Under the pieces are notes generated by a model. That model saw only the letters and a list, made by a program, of their open reading frames with translations, was not told the origin of the DNA and searched no databases. From positions 190,708,113-190,772,112 of the forward strand of contig NC_081553.1 of the NCBI RefSeq assembly GCF_963082655.1: a DNA stretch of 64,000 bases, read 5' to 3'. Within the stretch, counting starts at the first letter, position 1, and each line of letters opens with the position of its first letter. The position numbers and the translations under genes are program-made. Below, one piece after another: positions 22,427 through 33,633 of the stretch. The DNA comes from Stomoxys calcitrans. Taxonomy: Eukaryota > Arthropoda > Insecta > Diptera > Muscidae.

Positions 22427-24411
22427 CTGCCTTACTTTTAAAAGTGAGTAGCCATTCTCATCTACTTTGCCCAACATTTTTATACCCACCACCGATGGAT
22501 GGGTGGGTAAGGCGATCTAGACATGTCCATCCGTCTGTCCGTCTGTCTGTTGAAATCACGCTACAGTCTTCAAAAATAGAGATATTGAGCTGAAACTTTG
22601 CACAGATTCTTTTTTTTATTCGTAAGTAGGTTAAGTTCGAAGATGGGCTATATCGGACTATATCTTGATATAGCCCCTATATAGACCGATCCGCCGATTA
22701 AGGGTCTTAGGCCCATAAAATCCACATTTACTATCCGATTTTGCTGAAATTTGGGGCAGTGAGTTGTGTTAGGCCCTTCGACATCCTTCGTCAATTTGGC
22801 TCAGATCGGTCTAGATTTGGATATAGCTGCCATATAGACCGATCCTCCGATTTAGGGTCTTAGGCCCATAAAAGGCGCCTTTATTGCCCGATGTCACCGA
22901 AATTTGATACAGTGAGTTAAGTTAAGCCCCTTGACATACTTCTGCATTATGGCTCAGATCGGTTCAGATTTGGATATAGCTGCCATATAGAGCGATCCTC
23001 CGATTTAGGGTCTTAGGCCCATAAAAGCCACATTTATTGTCCGATGGTGCCGAAATTTGTGACAGTGAGTTGTGTTAGGCCCTTCGACATCCTTCGTCAA
23101 TTTGGCTCAGATCGGTCCAGAGTTGGATATAGCTGCCATATAGACCAATCCTCCGATTTAGGGTCTTAGGCCCATAAAAGCCACATTTATTATCCGATTT
23201 TGCTGAAATTTGGGACAGTGAGTTGTGTTAGGCCCTTCGACATCCTTTCTAAATTTGGCTCAGATCGGTTCAGATTTGAATATAGCTACCATATAAACCG
23301 ATCTCTCGGTTTTAGGTTTTGGGGCCATAGAAAGCGTTTTTAATGTCCGATGTCGCCGAAATTTGGGACAGTGAGTTGTGTTAGGCCCTTCGACATCCCT
23401 CGTTAATTTGGCTCAGATCGGTCAAGATTTGGATATAGCTGCCATATAGACCGATCCTCCGATTTAGGGTCTTAGGCCCGTAAAAGCCAAATTTATTACC
23501 CGATTTTGCTGAAATTTGGGACAGTCAGTTGTGTTTGGCCCTTCGACATCGTTTGTCAATTTTGCTCAGATCGGTCTAGATTTGGATATAGCTGCCATAT
23601 AGACCGATCCTCCGATTTAGGGTCTTAGGCCCATAAAAGCCACATTTATTATCCGATTTTGCTGAAATTTGGGACAGTGAGTTAAGTTAAGCCCCTTGAC
23701 ATACTTCTGCATTATGGCTCAGATCGGTTCAGATTTGGATATAGCTGCCATATAGACCGATCTCTCGGTTTTAGGTTTTGGGGCCATAAAAAGCGTTTTT
23801 AATGTCCGATGTCGACGCAATTTGGGACAGTGAGTTGTGTTAAGCCCTTCGACATTCTTTTTCAATTTGGCTCAGATCGGTCTAGATTTGGATATAACTG
23901 CCATATAGACCGATCTCTCGATTTAACGTTTTGGTCACATAAAAGGCGCATTTATTGTCCGATGTTGCCGAAATTTGGGACAGTGAGTTGTGTTAGGCCC
24001 TTCGACATCCTTCGTCAGATCGGTCCAGATTTGGAAATAGCTGCCATATAGACCGATCTTCCGATTTAGGGTCTTGGCCCCAAAAAAGGGTCATTTATTA
24101 TCCGATTTAACTGAATTTTGACACATTGACTTATGTTAGGCTTTTCTACATCCATGTTGTATATGGTTCAGATCATTTAATTTTTAGATATAGCTACTAA
24201 AAAGACCTATATTTTGTTATAAACAATGGAACCATTACTTGTACTAATTAGTATTTGGTCCAAATCGGATCATATTTCGATATAACTGCTATGGGACATA
24301 GGGTATGCAATTTTTACCGGATTTTGATGAAACGTGGTTTACATATATACCCAAAGTGGTGGGTATTCAAAGTTCGGCGCGGTCCAACTTAACGCCTTTT
24401 TACTTGTTATA
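22427..24411 (+). mobile_element. DINE-like element with left flank, copy right of the gap
   Basis: The flank (CTTTTAAAAGTGAGTAGCCA) and head (TTTTTATACCCACCACCGAT) duplicate those left of the gap. The tandem units again have a period of 153 bp: the ATATAGCTGCC landmark lies at 22821, 22974, 23127, 23280, 23433 and 23586. The tail is AGTTCGGCGCGGTCCAACTT, then CGCCTTTTTACTTGTT. Confidence 0.8.
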
Positions 24412-24818
24412 ACAGCTTTGGATTTGTGGGGTTTTCTTTTTTGGAATTACTTTACTTTAATTTGTTGTTTGCATATTGCATCACATATTAGTCTGCCTTA
24501 AAAGCCTTCCTCCTTGTTTTCTCTTTTATTCCCTTGTAGTTAACCATGTTCAACATGCACAACATTAACAAATTCCAACTAATTGTTCCAGTTTTTATGC
24601 CACACCACTTTAATCCGCTTTTCTCTGCAGAATGAGTAATGTGCTTGACGATTGTAGCAAATTATACGCTTTCATCGAAAGTTATAATGACGGGTTATGA
24701 TGAATGACAGGTTTGTTGTTAAAACTTTACTAGGAACCCATTAAGACATGCTACAAGGGTTGTAATTAAAAAACCATATCCAAATGAAAACATGACGAAA
24801 TCTACAGGAAAAATTATT
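24412..24818. other. Unassigned sequence, no gene seen
   Basis: AT-rich, repeat-poor stretch between two DINE-like copies. Confidence 0.45.
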
Positions 24819-25045
24819 GTTATACCCAACACCATCGATAGGAGGGGGTATACTAATCTTGTCATTCCGTTTGTAATAGCCCGAAATATTGATTTGCGAC
24901 CTCACAAAGTGTATATTTCGTTGGTCATGAGCCCCTGAAAATCACTATTGCTGTGCGGTTTGGCTGAAAATTTGTCATGACTTCCAACATCCATGATGAG
25001 TATTGTTAAAATCGGTCCAAAACATAAGTCAAACTTCCTTCATCT
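24819..25045 (+). repeat. DINE-like head fragment
   Basis: GTTATACCCAACACCATCGA, then GGTATACTAATCTTGTCATT and GAAATATTGATTTGCGACCT, with part of one tandem unit. No tail. Confidence 0.6.
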
Positions 25046-25149
25046 CATGTGTGGACAAAAACCTCCTCGAGGTGTCAAGTCGTAAGCTACCTCTACCATC
25101 CGTTATAGGTAGTGTGCTGAAATGTGCCACGAGTTCACCTATAGAACGA

Positions 25150-25280
25150 TGACAAGTAAAAAGGCATTAAGTTCGGACGGACCGAACTTTAGATACACGG
25201 TGATCCGGTGAAAAGTGTATTATTTATGCACCCATAGCAGTTATATCCAAATATGGTCCGAATTGGACAAAAATCGGCAC
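25150..25280 (-). repeat. DINE-like element, minus strand, tail side
   Basis: ACAAGTAAAAAGGCATTAAG and TTCGGACGGACCGAACTT are the reverse complement of a DINE tail. The body resumes after the SINE at about 25603 and runs to about 25760. Confidence 0.6.
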
Positions 25281-25602
25281 GGACATTGCAAATATTGCCC
25301 ATGAACATTCCGCTAAGGATCACAGGGGCAAACTTCTCACATATCAATGAGTGCAGTCCGATTCAAGTTTAAGCTCAATGATAAGGGAAGGCCTCTTTTA
25401 TAACCGAGTCCGAACGGTGTGCCCCAGTGTGACACCTCTTTGGAGAGAAATTTTTACATGGCATAGTACCTCACAAATGTTGCCAGCATTAGGAGGGAAA
25501 AACCACCGTTGAAATTTTTTTCTAATGGTCTTGCCAGGATTCGAACCCAGGCGTTCAGCGTCATAGGCAGACATGCTAACCTCTGCGCTAAGGTGGCACT
25601 GT
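25281..25602 (-). mobile_element. tRNA-derived SINE
   Basis: Read on the minus strand, the 5' end has a box-A-like TTAGCGCAGAGGTTAGCATG and a box-B-like GGGTTCGAATCC. The unique middle follows (CCATGTAAAAATTTCTCTCC, GCCGAGTTCGAACGG-like) and a 3' end near GGAATGTTCATGGGCAA. A tRNA-like Pol III promoter head with an unrelated tail is the SINE hallmark. It splits a minus-strand DINE. No clear target duplication was found for this copy. Confidence 0.75.
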
Positions 25603-25760
25603 TCACTTTTGGTCCAATATTGGTCCTTTTGGCAGCTATATCCAAATATAGACTGATCTGAACCACAAGGGACACATATATGTCGAAAAACCTAACAGAA
25701 GTCACTGTATCAAATTTCAGCGTAATTGGGTAATGAAGGGCCTTACACAACCTACTCACT
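25603..25760 (-). repeat. DINE-like element, minus strand, continuation beyond the SINE
   Basis: GGCAGCTATATCCAAATATA, then CAAATTTCAGCGTAATTGGG: minus-oriented tandem unit, followed by the RTE-like element. Confidence 0.55.
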
Positions 25761-27085
25761 AACTCACTCACTCCCGGCCGATACGAAATGACTATGAGCA
25801 CCACACAGTCTGGAACTTTGAGCTCCGACTTGTGTGGCGCCCATCGTTATCACGGGAAGCTTAGCTGAAAGCTACCGGGTGCGTCCACAGGTTACGGATG
25901 GTGGAAAGCTCCGTTTTTATGCGGAGTAGCTTCAAATGCGATTTTCGAGAGGAGAGTCTCAGTGAGGAGTCAGGTGGCACTGGCTCTTAATTAAATACTG
26001 AGTGCCAATGATACTCGAGATAACAAGGCGAGTTATTGGCGCCTTCAAATAACCAATGGCCAACATCAGCGTCTGTTCCCAGGTTAGGGGCGGCTGGCGG
26101 CGAGCGTCGGATCTTGGGGCAAGCGGCTCGCCACATCGAGGGATACGTTTGCAATCCCACAAAACCCATGCGGTTGGGGCGCTGGGCCAGTAACCCGCCC
26201 CCAGAAAACATAGAACTACTATGAGATACAAAGGAATTGTAAAAACGGACCCCCCCCAACGTTGACGACCCACGCAAACGAAATAGGGACCATGATTTGC
26301 GAATCTGCACCTGGAATGTCCACACTCTTTGTAAAGAAGGTGCAGTATACGCGCTGGCGGATGTATTAGAGAAGTACAAGGCAGATATTACCGCCTTACA
26401 GGAAGCGCGATGGACTGGGAATGGCGTCACTACAACACCCAACGGTGACGAACTGTAGTATAGCTGCCATAACACGAGGTATGAATTTTGCTGTGGATTT
26501 GTGGTTAAACGGAGACTGAAACACCTTGTCTCCAGCTTTACTCCGGTGGATGAGAGGCTAGCCACAATCCGCATAAAATTCAAATTCTTCAACATCAGCC
26601 TAATTTGTGCCCATGCCCCGACGGAAGACAAAGACGAGCAGATCAAGGATATTTTCTACGAGCGCCTTGAGAGAGAATATGACCGTTGCCCCGCCCATGA
26701 TATTAAAATCGTTCTGGGAGATTTCAATGCGAAGATAGGGATGGAAGACATCTTTGGTTCAACCCAGTCGGAAAGTGTGCCTCCACGAGATAATGTCCAG
26801 TAATGGGTTGAGGCTGATAGATTTCGCCGCGGCAAAAAACATGGAGTTAGTAGCACCAGATTTCAACATGAAAATATTCACAAAGCCACATGGCTGTCAC
26901 CCGATCAAAATAGGACCAACCAAATTGATCCCGTTGTGATGGATGAAAGGTATTCATCCAGCGTGTGATATATACGAGCGATGCGTGGAGCGAATAAAGA
27001 TTCAGATCATTACCTTGTTGCAGCAAAGGTTCGCTCCCGTTTGGACATGGCGAGGTAAGTACGATCTTACACGGAAGCTGATGAT
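25761..27085 (+). pseudogene. RTE-like non-LTR retrotransposon, 5' region and endonuclease
   Basis: After a 5' leader, translation from about 26290 gives LRICTWNVHTL, then KADITALQEARWTG, then ICAHAPTEDKDEQIKD, then IVLGDFNAKIG. These are successive motifs of an AP-type endonuclease, in an arrangement I associate with the RTE clade. Downstream come SNGLRLIDFAAAKNM, an RI/DH remnant and SDHYLVAAKVRSRLDMARY in shifted frames. A stop after GDEL, frameshifts near 26790 and 26930, and the absence of RT show it is dead and 3'-truncated. A related RT relic lies on the opposite strand at 57858-59225. Confidence 0.75.
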
Positions 27086-27165
27086 CTTGCCATGATTCGA
27101 AACCAGGCGTACAGCGTCATAGGCGGACATGTAACCTCAGCGCTATGTTAGCCTCCGGCGCGGAC
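27086..27165 (-). repeat. SINE-family tRNA-like head fragment
   Basis: TTGCCATGATTCGAAACCAG and CAGCGTCATAGGCGGACATG match the tRNA-like head of the SINE, with a mutated box B. Confidence 0.55.
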
Positions 27166-27189
27166 TTTGAGCGGTTTTAGAAATACAAG

Positions 27190-28324
27190 TTACTGTTGAA
27201 TTTTGGCTCAATATTGGTCTTTTGGCAGCTATATCCAAATAAAGGCGAATCTGAATCATATAGAACACGTATGTCGAAAAGCCTAACATAAGTCACTGTA
27301 TCAAATTTCTGCGAAATCGGATAATAAATGTGGCCTAATGTGGTTTATGGGCCTAAGACCTTAAATTGAGACATTGGCCTATATTTCAGCTATATCCAAA
27401 TCTGAACCGATCTGGGCCATCTTCAAGATGGATATCTAGGGGCTTAACACAACTCACTGTTCTAAATTTCAGCGAAATCTGACAAAAAATTTGCCTTTTA
27501 GGGTTCAAGGCCTTAATTCGAGAGATCGGTCTATATGGCAGCTATATCCAGATCTGGACCGATCTGAGCCAATCTGAAGAAGGATATCGAAGGGCCTAAC
27601 ACATCTCACCTTCCCAAATTTCAGCGAAATCGGACAATAAATGCGCCTTTTATGGGCCTAAGACACTAATCGACGGATCGGTCTATATGGCAGCTACAAC
27701 AAAATCTGGACCGATCTGGGCCAAACTAAAGAAGCATGTCGAGTGGACTAGCACAAATAAATGTCCCAAATTTCGGCGACATCGGACAATAAATGTGCCT
27801 TTTATGGGGCCAAGACCTTAAATCGAGAGATTTGTCTATATGACAGCTATATCCAAATCTGGATCGATCTAAGCCAAACAGAAGAAGGATGTTGAAGGAC
27901 CTAACACAACTCACTGTCCCTGATTTCAGCGAAATAGGACTACAAATACACCTTTTATGGGTCCTTTTATGGACCGATCTGGACCATATTCAAGAAAGAT
28001 ATCGAGGGGTCTTACACAACTTACTGTTTTAGTGTTTTAGTGAAATCGGCCAAAAAATGCGCCTTTTATGGGTCCAAAACCTTGAATCGAGAGATCGGTC
28101 TATATGGCGGCTATATCCAAATCTGGGCCGATCTGAGCCAAACTGAAGAAGGATGGTGAAGGGCCTAACATACCTCACTGTCCATAATTTCAGCGAAATC
28201 GGACTATAAATGCGCTTTTGATGGGTCCAAGACCTTAAAAAGAGAGATCGGTTTATATGACAGCTAACGTTACAAACGTAATGACAAAATTAATATACCC
28301 CCTTCCTTCGGTGGTGGGTATAAA
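27190..28324 (-). mobile_element. DINE-like element, minus strand
   Basis: About seven minus-oriented units containing GCAGCTATATCCAAATCTGG and AATTTCAGCGAAATCGGAC. It ends with the reverse complement of the head (ATACCCCCTTCCTTCGGTGG, then GGGTATAAAAATA). The hairpin tail is lacking at the left. Same subfamily as 22480-24411. Confidence 0.7.
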
Positions 28325-28377
28325 AATATAGTTTGGTTAGAAGCCCATCACCTTACATTACTTAAAGAAATTACTTT

Positions 28378-29550
28378 AATACAAGTAAAAGCCGGGCCGA
28401 ATCTTATTTAGTCTTCGCCATGGATCACATTAGTCCAGTTCTTTCCCCGGTATCTTTTATAGGCAAACAAAGGGTAAAAGAAAAGAATTGCTATGCTATT
28501 GGAGCTATATCAAGTTATGGTCGGTTTATATGGGCGCTGTATCAGGATAAAGACCTATACAGAGGTCATGGGTGAAGCTGTTGTACAACATTTCAGCCAA
28601 ATCGGTTGATAGTTGCGCCCTCCAGTGGCTCAAGAAGTCAAGACCACAGATCGGCTTATATGGCAGCTATATCAGGTTATGAACCGATTTGAACCATACT
28701 TAGCGCATTTGTTGGAGGTCATAACAAAACACCTCATGCAAAATTTCAGCGAAATCGGTTATAATTGCGCCTTCTAGTGGCTCAAGAAGTCAAGATTTTA
28801 GATCGTTTTATATAGCAGCTATATCAGGTTATGGACCGATTTGAACACTACTTAGCATACATTGCATGTCATAAAAAATCACTTTATGCAAAATTTCAGC
28901 CAAATCGGATAGGAATTGCGTCTTCTAGAGTCTCAATAAGTCAAGACCCCAGATCGGTTTATATGGCAGCTATATCAGATTATGCACCAATTTAAACCAT
29001 ACTGGACACAGTTAATGGAAGTCATAACAAAGCACGTCGTCCAAAATACAGCTAAATCGGATAGAAATTGCGCCCTCTAGCGGCTCAAGAAGTCAAGACC
29101 CCAGATCGGTTTATATGACAGCTATATCAGGTTATGAACCGATTTCAACCATACTTAGCACAGTTGTTGGAAGTTAAAACGAAGCACTTCATGCAAAATT
29201 TCAGCCAAATCGAATAAGAATTGCGCCCTCTTGTGGCTCAAGAAGTCAAGACCCCAGATCGGTTTATATGACAGCTATATCAGTTTATAAACCACACTTC
29301 AACCACACTTAGCACAGTTGTTGGAAGTTATAACGAAACACTTCATGCTTAATTTCAGCCAAATCGAATAAGAATTGCGCCCTCTAGTGGCTGAAGAAGT
29401 CAAGATCCAAGATAGGTTTATATGGCAGCTATATCAAAACATAGACCGATATGGCCCATTCCAACCAACCTACACTAATAAGAAGTATTTGTGCAAAATT
29501 TCAAGAGGCTAGCTTTACTCCTTCGAAAGTTAGCATAATGGAGGGTCTAC
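28378..29550 (-). mobile_element. DINE-like element, minus strand, interrupted by younger insertions
   Basis: Starts with the reverse-complement tail (ACAAGTAAAAGCCGGGCCGA) and runs through about six units with ATCGGTTTATATGGCAGCTA. It then meets a jockey-type fragment at about 29550. Microsatellite and head pieces may continue at 29856-29968 and 30299-30397, although those could belong to another copy. Confidence 0.65.
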
Positions 29551-29855
29551 AAATTGACCTCCCCTGGCAAATCAGATTAGTTCTGGTTCAATTACGATCC
29601 GATAGATGCAGCCGCCTCAATTCCCACAGAGCAAGGATTGATGCCAACGTGCAGGATGTATGTCCCGATTGTAACTAGGGACCACTCGACACACGTAACA
29701 CGTCACCTGTTTAACTACCCAGCCAGACCCACTGGTTTCAAACCCAGATCCCTCTGGACGCACCCTATCTTAGGCGCGGAGTTCCAGGATATGGACACTC
29801 AACAGTATCAAGCAGACGAAAGTTGGAACACAACAACAACAAAAACAACATCAAT
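29551..29855 (+). pseudogene. Jockey-type non-LTR retrotransposon, 3' end only
   Basis: Translation gives LRSDRCSRLNSHRARIDA, then VQDVCPDCN, then a shifted HLFNYPARPTGFKPRSLWTHPI, then ADESWNTTTT. This resembles the C-terminal Cys/His domain (C-x2-C ... H ... C) that ends jockey-type ORF2 proteins. It is followed by an ACAACAACAAAAACAAC tail. The last Cys is replaced by Tyr and one frame is broken. Confidence 0.65.
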
Positions 29856-29968
29856 AAGAAGTATAAGTGCCAAATTTGAAGCGAATGCCTTCATTCGTTC
29901 AAACTTTCCGTATTTCCGACAGACAGACGGACATACGGACTTGGCTAGATCGACTGATACTGTCTACA
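29856..29968 (-). repeat. DINE-like microsatellite-side fragment, minus strand
   Basis: ATCAATAAGAAGTATAAGTG, GACAGACAGACGGACATACG and CTTGGCTAGATCGACTGATA are reverse-complement head/microsatellite sequence. It resumes after the SINE at 30299 up to 30397 (GGTGTTATAAACGGAATGCT, ACGCCCCCCACCATTG). Confidence 0.6.
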
Positions 29969-30298
29969 AATGCAAATTTGCTCATGAACATTCCCGTAAG
30001 GGACAGGGGCAAACTTCTCACATATCAATGAGTGCTGTCCGATTAAAGTTTAAAGCTCAACGATAAGGGACCTCCATTCTATAGCCGAGTTCGAACGGCG
30101 TGCCGCAGTGCGATACCTCTTTGTGGAGAAGTTTTTACATGGCTGCCATACTGAATGGTATAGTACCTCCCAAATGTCGCGCCAGCATTAGGAGGGGATG
30201 ACAACCGCTGAAAAATTTCATGATGTTCTCGCCAGGATTCGAATCCAGGCGTTCAGCGTCATAGGCGGACATGCTGAACTCTGCGATACGGTGGCCTA
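29969..30298 (-). mobile_element. tRNA-derived SINE with 12-bp target-site duplication
   Basis: ATACTGTCTACA occurs at 29957-29968 and again at 30299-30310, bracketing 330 bp. On the minus strand the head reads GGCCACCGTATCGCAGAG (box-A region), and GGATTCGAATCC at 30235-30246 is box B. The remainder matches the SINEs at 25281 and 59630. This is the best-delimited copy of the family in the window. It inserted into a DINE-like copy. Confidence 0.85.
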
Positions 30299-30397
30299 AT
30301 ACTGTCTACACTGTGAAGAATATAAGGGGTTCCATGCTATTATCTCCAGGTGTTATAAACGGAATGCTAAGATTAGTAACGCCCCCCACCATTGTTA

Positions 30398-31638
30398 TCT
30401 TATATAAAAAAAATCAATTTGTGTTTGTTTGTAGATGTGTTTGTTTGTTTGTTTGTATGTTTGTGTGTTCCTTATAGACTCAGAAACGGCTGAACCGATT
30501 TTCTTGAAATTTTCACAGATGGTGCATAATGATCCCGTGGTGAAAATAGGGTACTACATTTTTTGATATCTGCAGGGGAGGCGGACCCTCCCCTTTAACC
30601 TAATTTTCAGAAACGCCAGATCTCGGAGACGGGTGGTGCGATTTAAGCGAAATTTTGTGTGCTCTCATGTTGTACCCTAAAAATAAAAAGGTGTTTAGGA
30701 TAAGAAAACGTATCTGATATCCAATTGTCGGACCAAGTGCTAGGGGAACCACCCCAAGCCCCAAAACACCCCTAAATTGGACATATTTACCGACCATGGC
30801 AATATGGGACTCAAATGAAAAGTATTTACGAGTAGAATACGAATCTGATATCCAAATGTGGGACCACTTTTCTGGGGGTTCACCCCTTCCCAAAACACCC
30901 CCCCAAACAGGACTTATTTACTGACCATGGGAATATGGAGCTTAAATAAAAGGTATTTGAATGTTGAATACAAATCTGATATCCAAATATGGGACCAAGT
31001 TTTTGCGGGGCCGCCTCTCACCAAAAACATCCCTCAAAGGGGACAAATTTATATATAGATATATGAGAATAGAGTACGTTGCTGATATATTTTCAGGGCT
31101 TAGTGTTTGGGGACCACCCCAATATCCAAAACAGCCCTTAATCGGGCATATTTACCGACCATATCAATGTGGAGCTTAAATGAAAGGTTTTCGGGGGGTA
31201 GAGCAAGAATCGGTACCCATTTTTGAGTCTACCCCTTTCCTAAAATACCCAACAAACAGCAATTTTTTAGTGACCATCATCCTGTAAACTCTTCTTCAAA
31301 ACCAATGGCAATATGGGGTTTAAATAAATGGTATTTGAGAGAAGAGCACGATGCTGATATTTTTTCAGGGCCATGTATCTGGGGGACCACCTCTCCTTCG
31401 AAAACACCACTAAATTAGACATCATGAGAATATCGGGCTGAAATGAAGTATTTAAAGAATGGAGTACACCTTACATCCAAACTTAAATTCGTAGACCAAT
31501 AAAGAGCATATGGGATTCAGATAAGGGCACTTATATTGTTAAACTGTTAGTCAAGTTAGGCTGGTATTTCACTAAAAGATCTTTAATTATCCATATAAAG
31601 TAATAGAAGGTGCAGCGGAGCGGGCCCGGGTCAGCTAC
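30398..31638 (+). mobile_element. Helitron-like non-autonomous element, copy 3
   Basis: Starts TCTTATATAAAAAAAATC after an A, with CTTATAGACTCAGAAACGGC near the start. Its 3' end has GTGCAGCGGAGCGGGCCCGG, then TCAGCTAC followed by T; the palindrome CGGGCCCG is at 31621-31628. The terminal CTAG appears mutated to CTAC. Internal degenerate units contain GGGACTCAAATGAAAAGTAT. No coding capacity. Confidence 0.75.
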
Positions 31639-31984
31639 TATTCAATAAGCAGCTCACCCCTTTCGTTGACATCCGAACTTCCCCATATCTGGTGATGTGC
31701 ATAAGCATTACTTCTTATCATTGAGGCTCTTTCTTTCCTGCAGAAGTGGCTTCAAACAGCAATTTAAGGCTTGAAGGCGGCATCTCTGAATCGTGTGCAA
31801 TGTATTGGGAAGCCAGCCAGTAATGAGACTTGTTTATTTCAAGACTGGCTACTACTAAATCTTCAGTGCTTAGCAACGGAAGAAGAAAAACATTTTGACT
31901 ACCCCGTGCAAGAATACAGGCTCTGTGTCTCCCATTCCCCGTACCCTTGAAAAGTTAGCGCAAAGTTTGATGAAACTTTATGCG
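31639..31984. other. Unassigned sequence
   Basis: No family or coding region recognised. Confidence 0.4.
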
Positions 31985-32155
31985 TATTTTCGACAGACAG
32001 ACCGACATACGGACTTGGCTAGATCGACTAATACTGCCTACACTATCAAGAATATTTAAGGAGTCCCATGCTATCATCTCCAGGTGTTATAAACCAAATG
32101 TCAAGATTAGTGAAACCCACCCCCCACCCTTGTTACTCGTATTGGGTATAAAAAT
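31985..32155 (-). repeat. DINE-like head fragment, minus strand
   Basis: TTTCGACAGACAGACCGACA, CTTGGCTAGATCGACTAATA, CCAGGTGTTATAAACC and the TTGGGTATAAAAATT end. It is closely similar to 29930-30397 without its SINE. Confidence 0.65.
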
Positions 32156-33600
32156 TCCTAGTTGGGAAAAATTTGTTCTCATGTCAACTTATCTTCCCCT
32201 GCCAAATGTAACAACATTAGAAAACTTGGACAAGCATTTGCCATTTTGAAGATAATTTTTAGCTTCCATTTTTCCCTCATCAACTGATTTGCTCCATTCT
32301 CCACTTGTGTCTGCCTTAATAGATTACAATCACTCATTTGTAGCTAAAGAGAGTTCCATTTTTTTTGTTTGTTTGTTTGGAAAGATATGAGATTATGTCC
32401 ATGTCACAAATCGTGTTCTATGGCTATGATGATGGATGGCATGTTAGTAACAAATCGACACATTTGGAAATAACGGAAACAAGTCATTACATTTAAAATC
32501 TTAATTGTTTCCATAAATTGTTTCCATTAAACAAACGGCCATCAGAGAACACGAGTGAAAAAACACTACGACCTTGAGAGAAGCAAAATGAAAACAAAAA
32601 TTTTCGCCAATATAAAAAAAGGTTACAATTTAATTTTTTCCATGGAAAAAAATAACATCGAAATTAAATACTGGGAAAAATTAAAAACACACACACACAC
32701 CCACATACTTGCTTGATAAATTGTTAACTTTTATGCTATAATAGATGTCTAGATATGGACATTAAATGTGATTAATGGTGGTGGTGGGCAAACGGTCATC
32801 ACAGATTACATTGAAGAACTTTTCTTTGTTGTTGCTCTTTGATGACATTTTCATTTTACAGTTTACAAAACTGTAGAAAACCTACCTAAACAACCCAGTG
32901 CAACGACTCGGCTACCTTTGTGTCTTCTCCCCTTCTTTGGCTTACATCACCACCAGCACTGAACACACAATTTTTCAACTTAGCTCAATAGATTTGAAAT
33001 TGACAAAGGTATGAGGGTCAAACAGCTGCTGAAACTTTTGTTTAGGCCTACATTTTCGTTGACAACTAAAGCGAGGGGGGGGGGGGGGGGGGGTGGGGTT
33101 GAATTTTTTTGTTTGTGGCTATCGACTCGATATTAAATTAAGACCATTAAATGAAATCATCAACATCACCATTACCATTACCAACCAGTATCGTCCTCAT
33201 CATCATAATGTCCTTCGTCCTTGTCATCATCATCATCATCATTGTGCTACATGTCAATGTTTATTTTTGTTAGCTTTTGAATGATTTAATCACTTGCCAT
33301 GATATAGACCTCCATTAAATCTCACAGTGATTTATTTTAAAGTTTTACATTTTTTTCGACAAATGGGTTTTTTCATGTGACATTTCTTATTAAAAAAAGA
33401 AAAAATCAGGCTCTAAAATAGAAAAAGGCCAAGTCTAAAAACTTTTTATCATTGAACTTAATATCGCATGAAGTGTTGGTGGTATCTTAATAGCCAGTCA
33501 TTTGTAAGTCTGTGTGACATAGCCACACAGCATAGACAGAGGTATAGACAAATTTCATTGCAGTTTTATTTATGTAGACTATTTTTTTCTAAATCCTAAA
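32156..33600. other. Unassigned sequence with simple repeats, no gene seen
   Basis: Contains (CA)n at about 32690-32702, a 19-base G run at 33075-33093, and CATCAT/CACCATTAC patches near 33160-33245. No supported coding region. Confidence 0.5.
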
Positions 33601-33633
33601 AATACCCTCTACCATAGGATGGGGGTATCTAGG
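33601..33633 (+). repeat. DINE-like head, cut by Helitron copy 4
   Basis: ATACCCTCTACCATAGGATG followed by GGGGTAT. The rest of this DINE resumes at 34709. Confidence 0.6.

Noticed and set aside
30235..30298. tRNA gene on the minus strand
   Set aside because: Box A/B-like sequence belongs to a SINE with a 12-bp target duplication and a non-tRNA tail; no convincing acceptor stem was seen.
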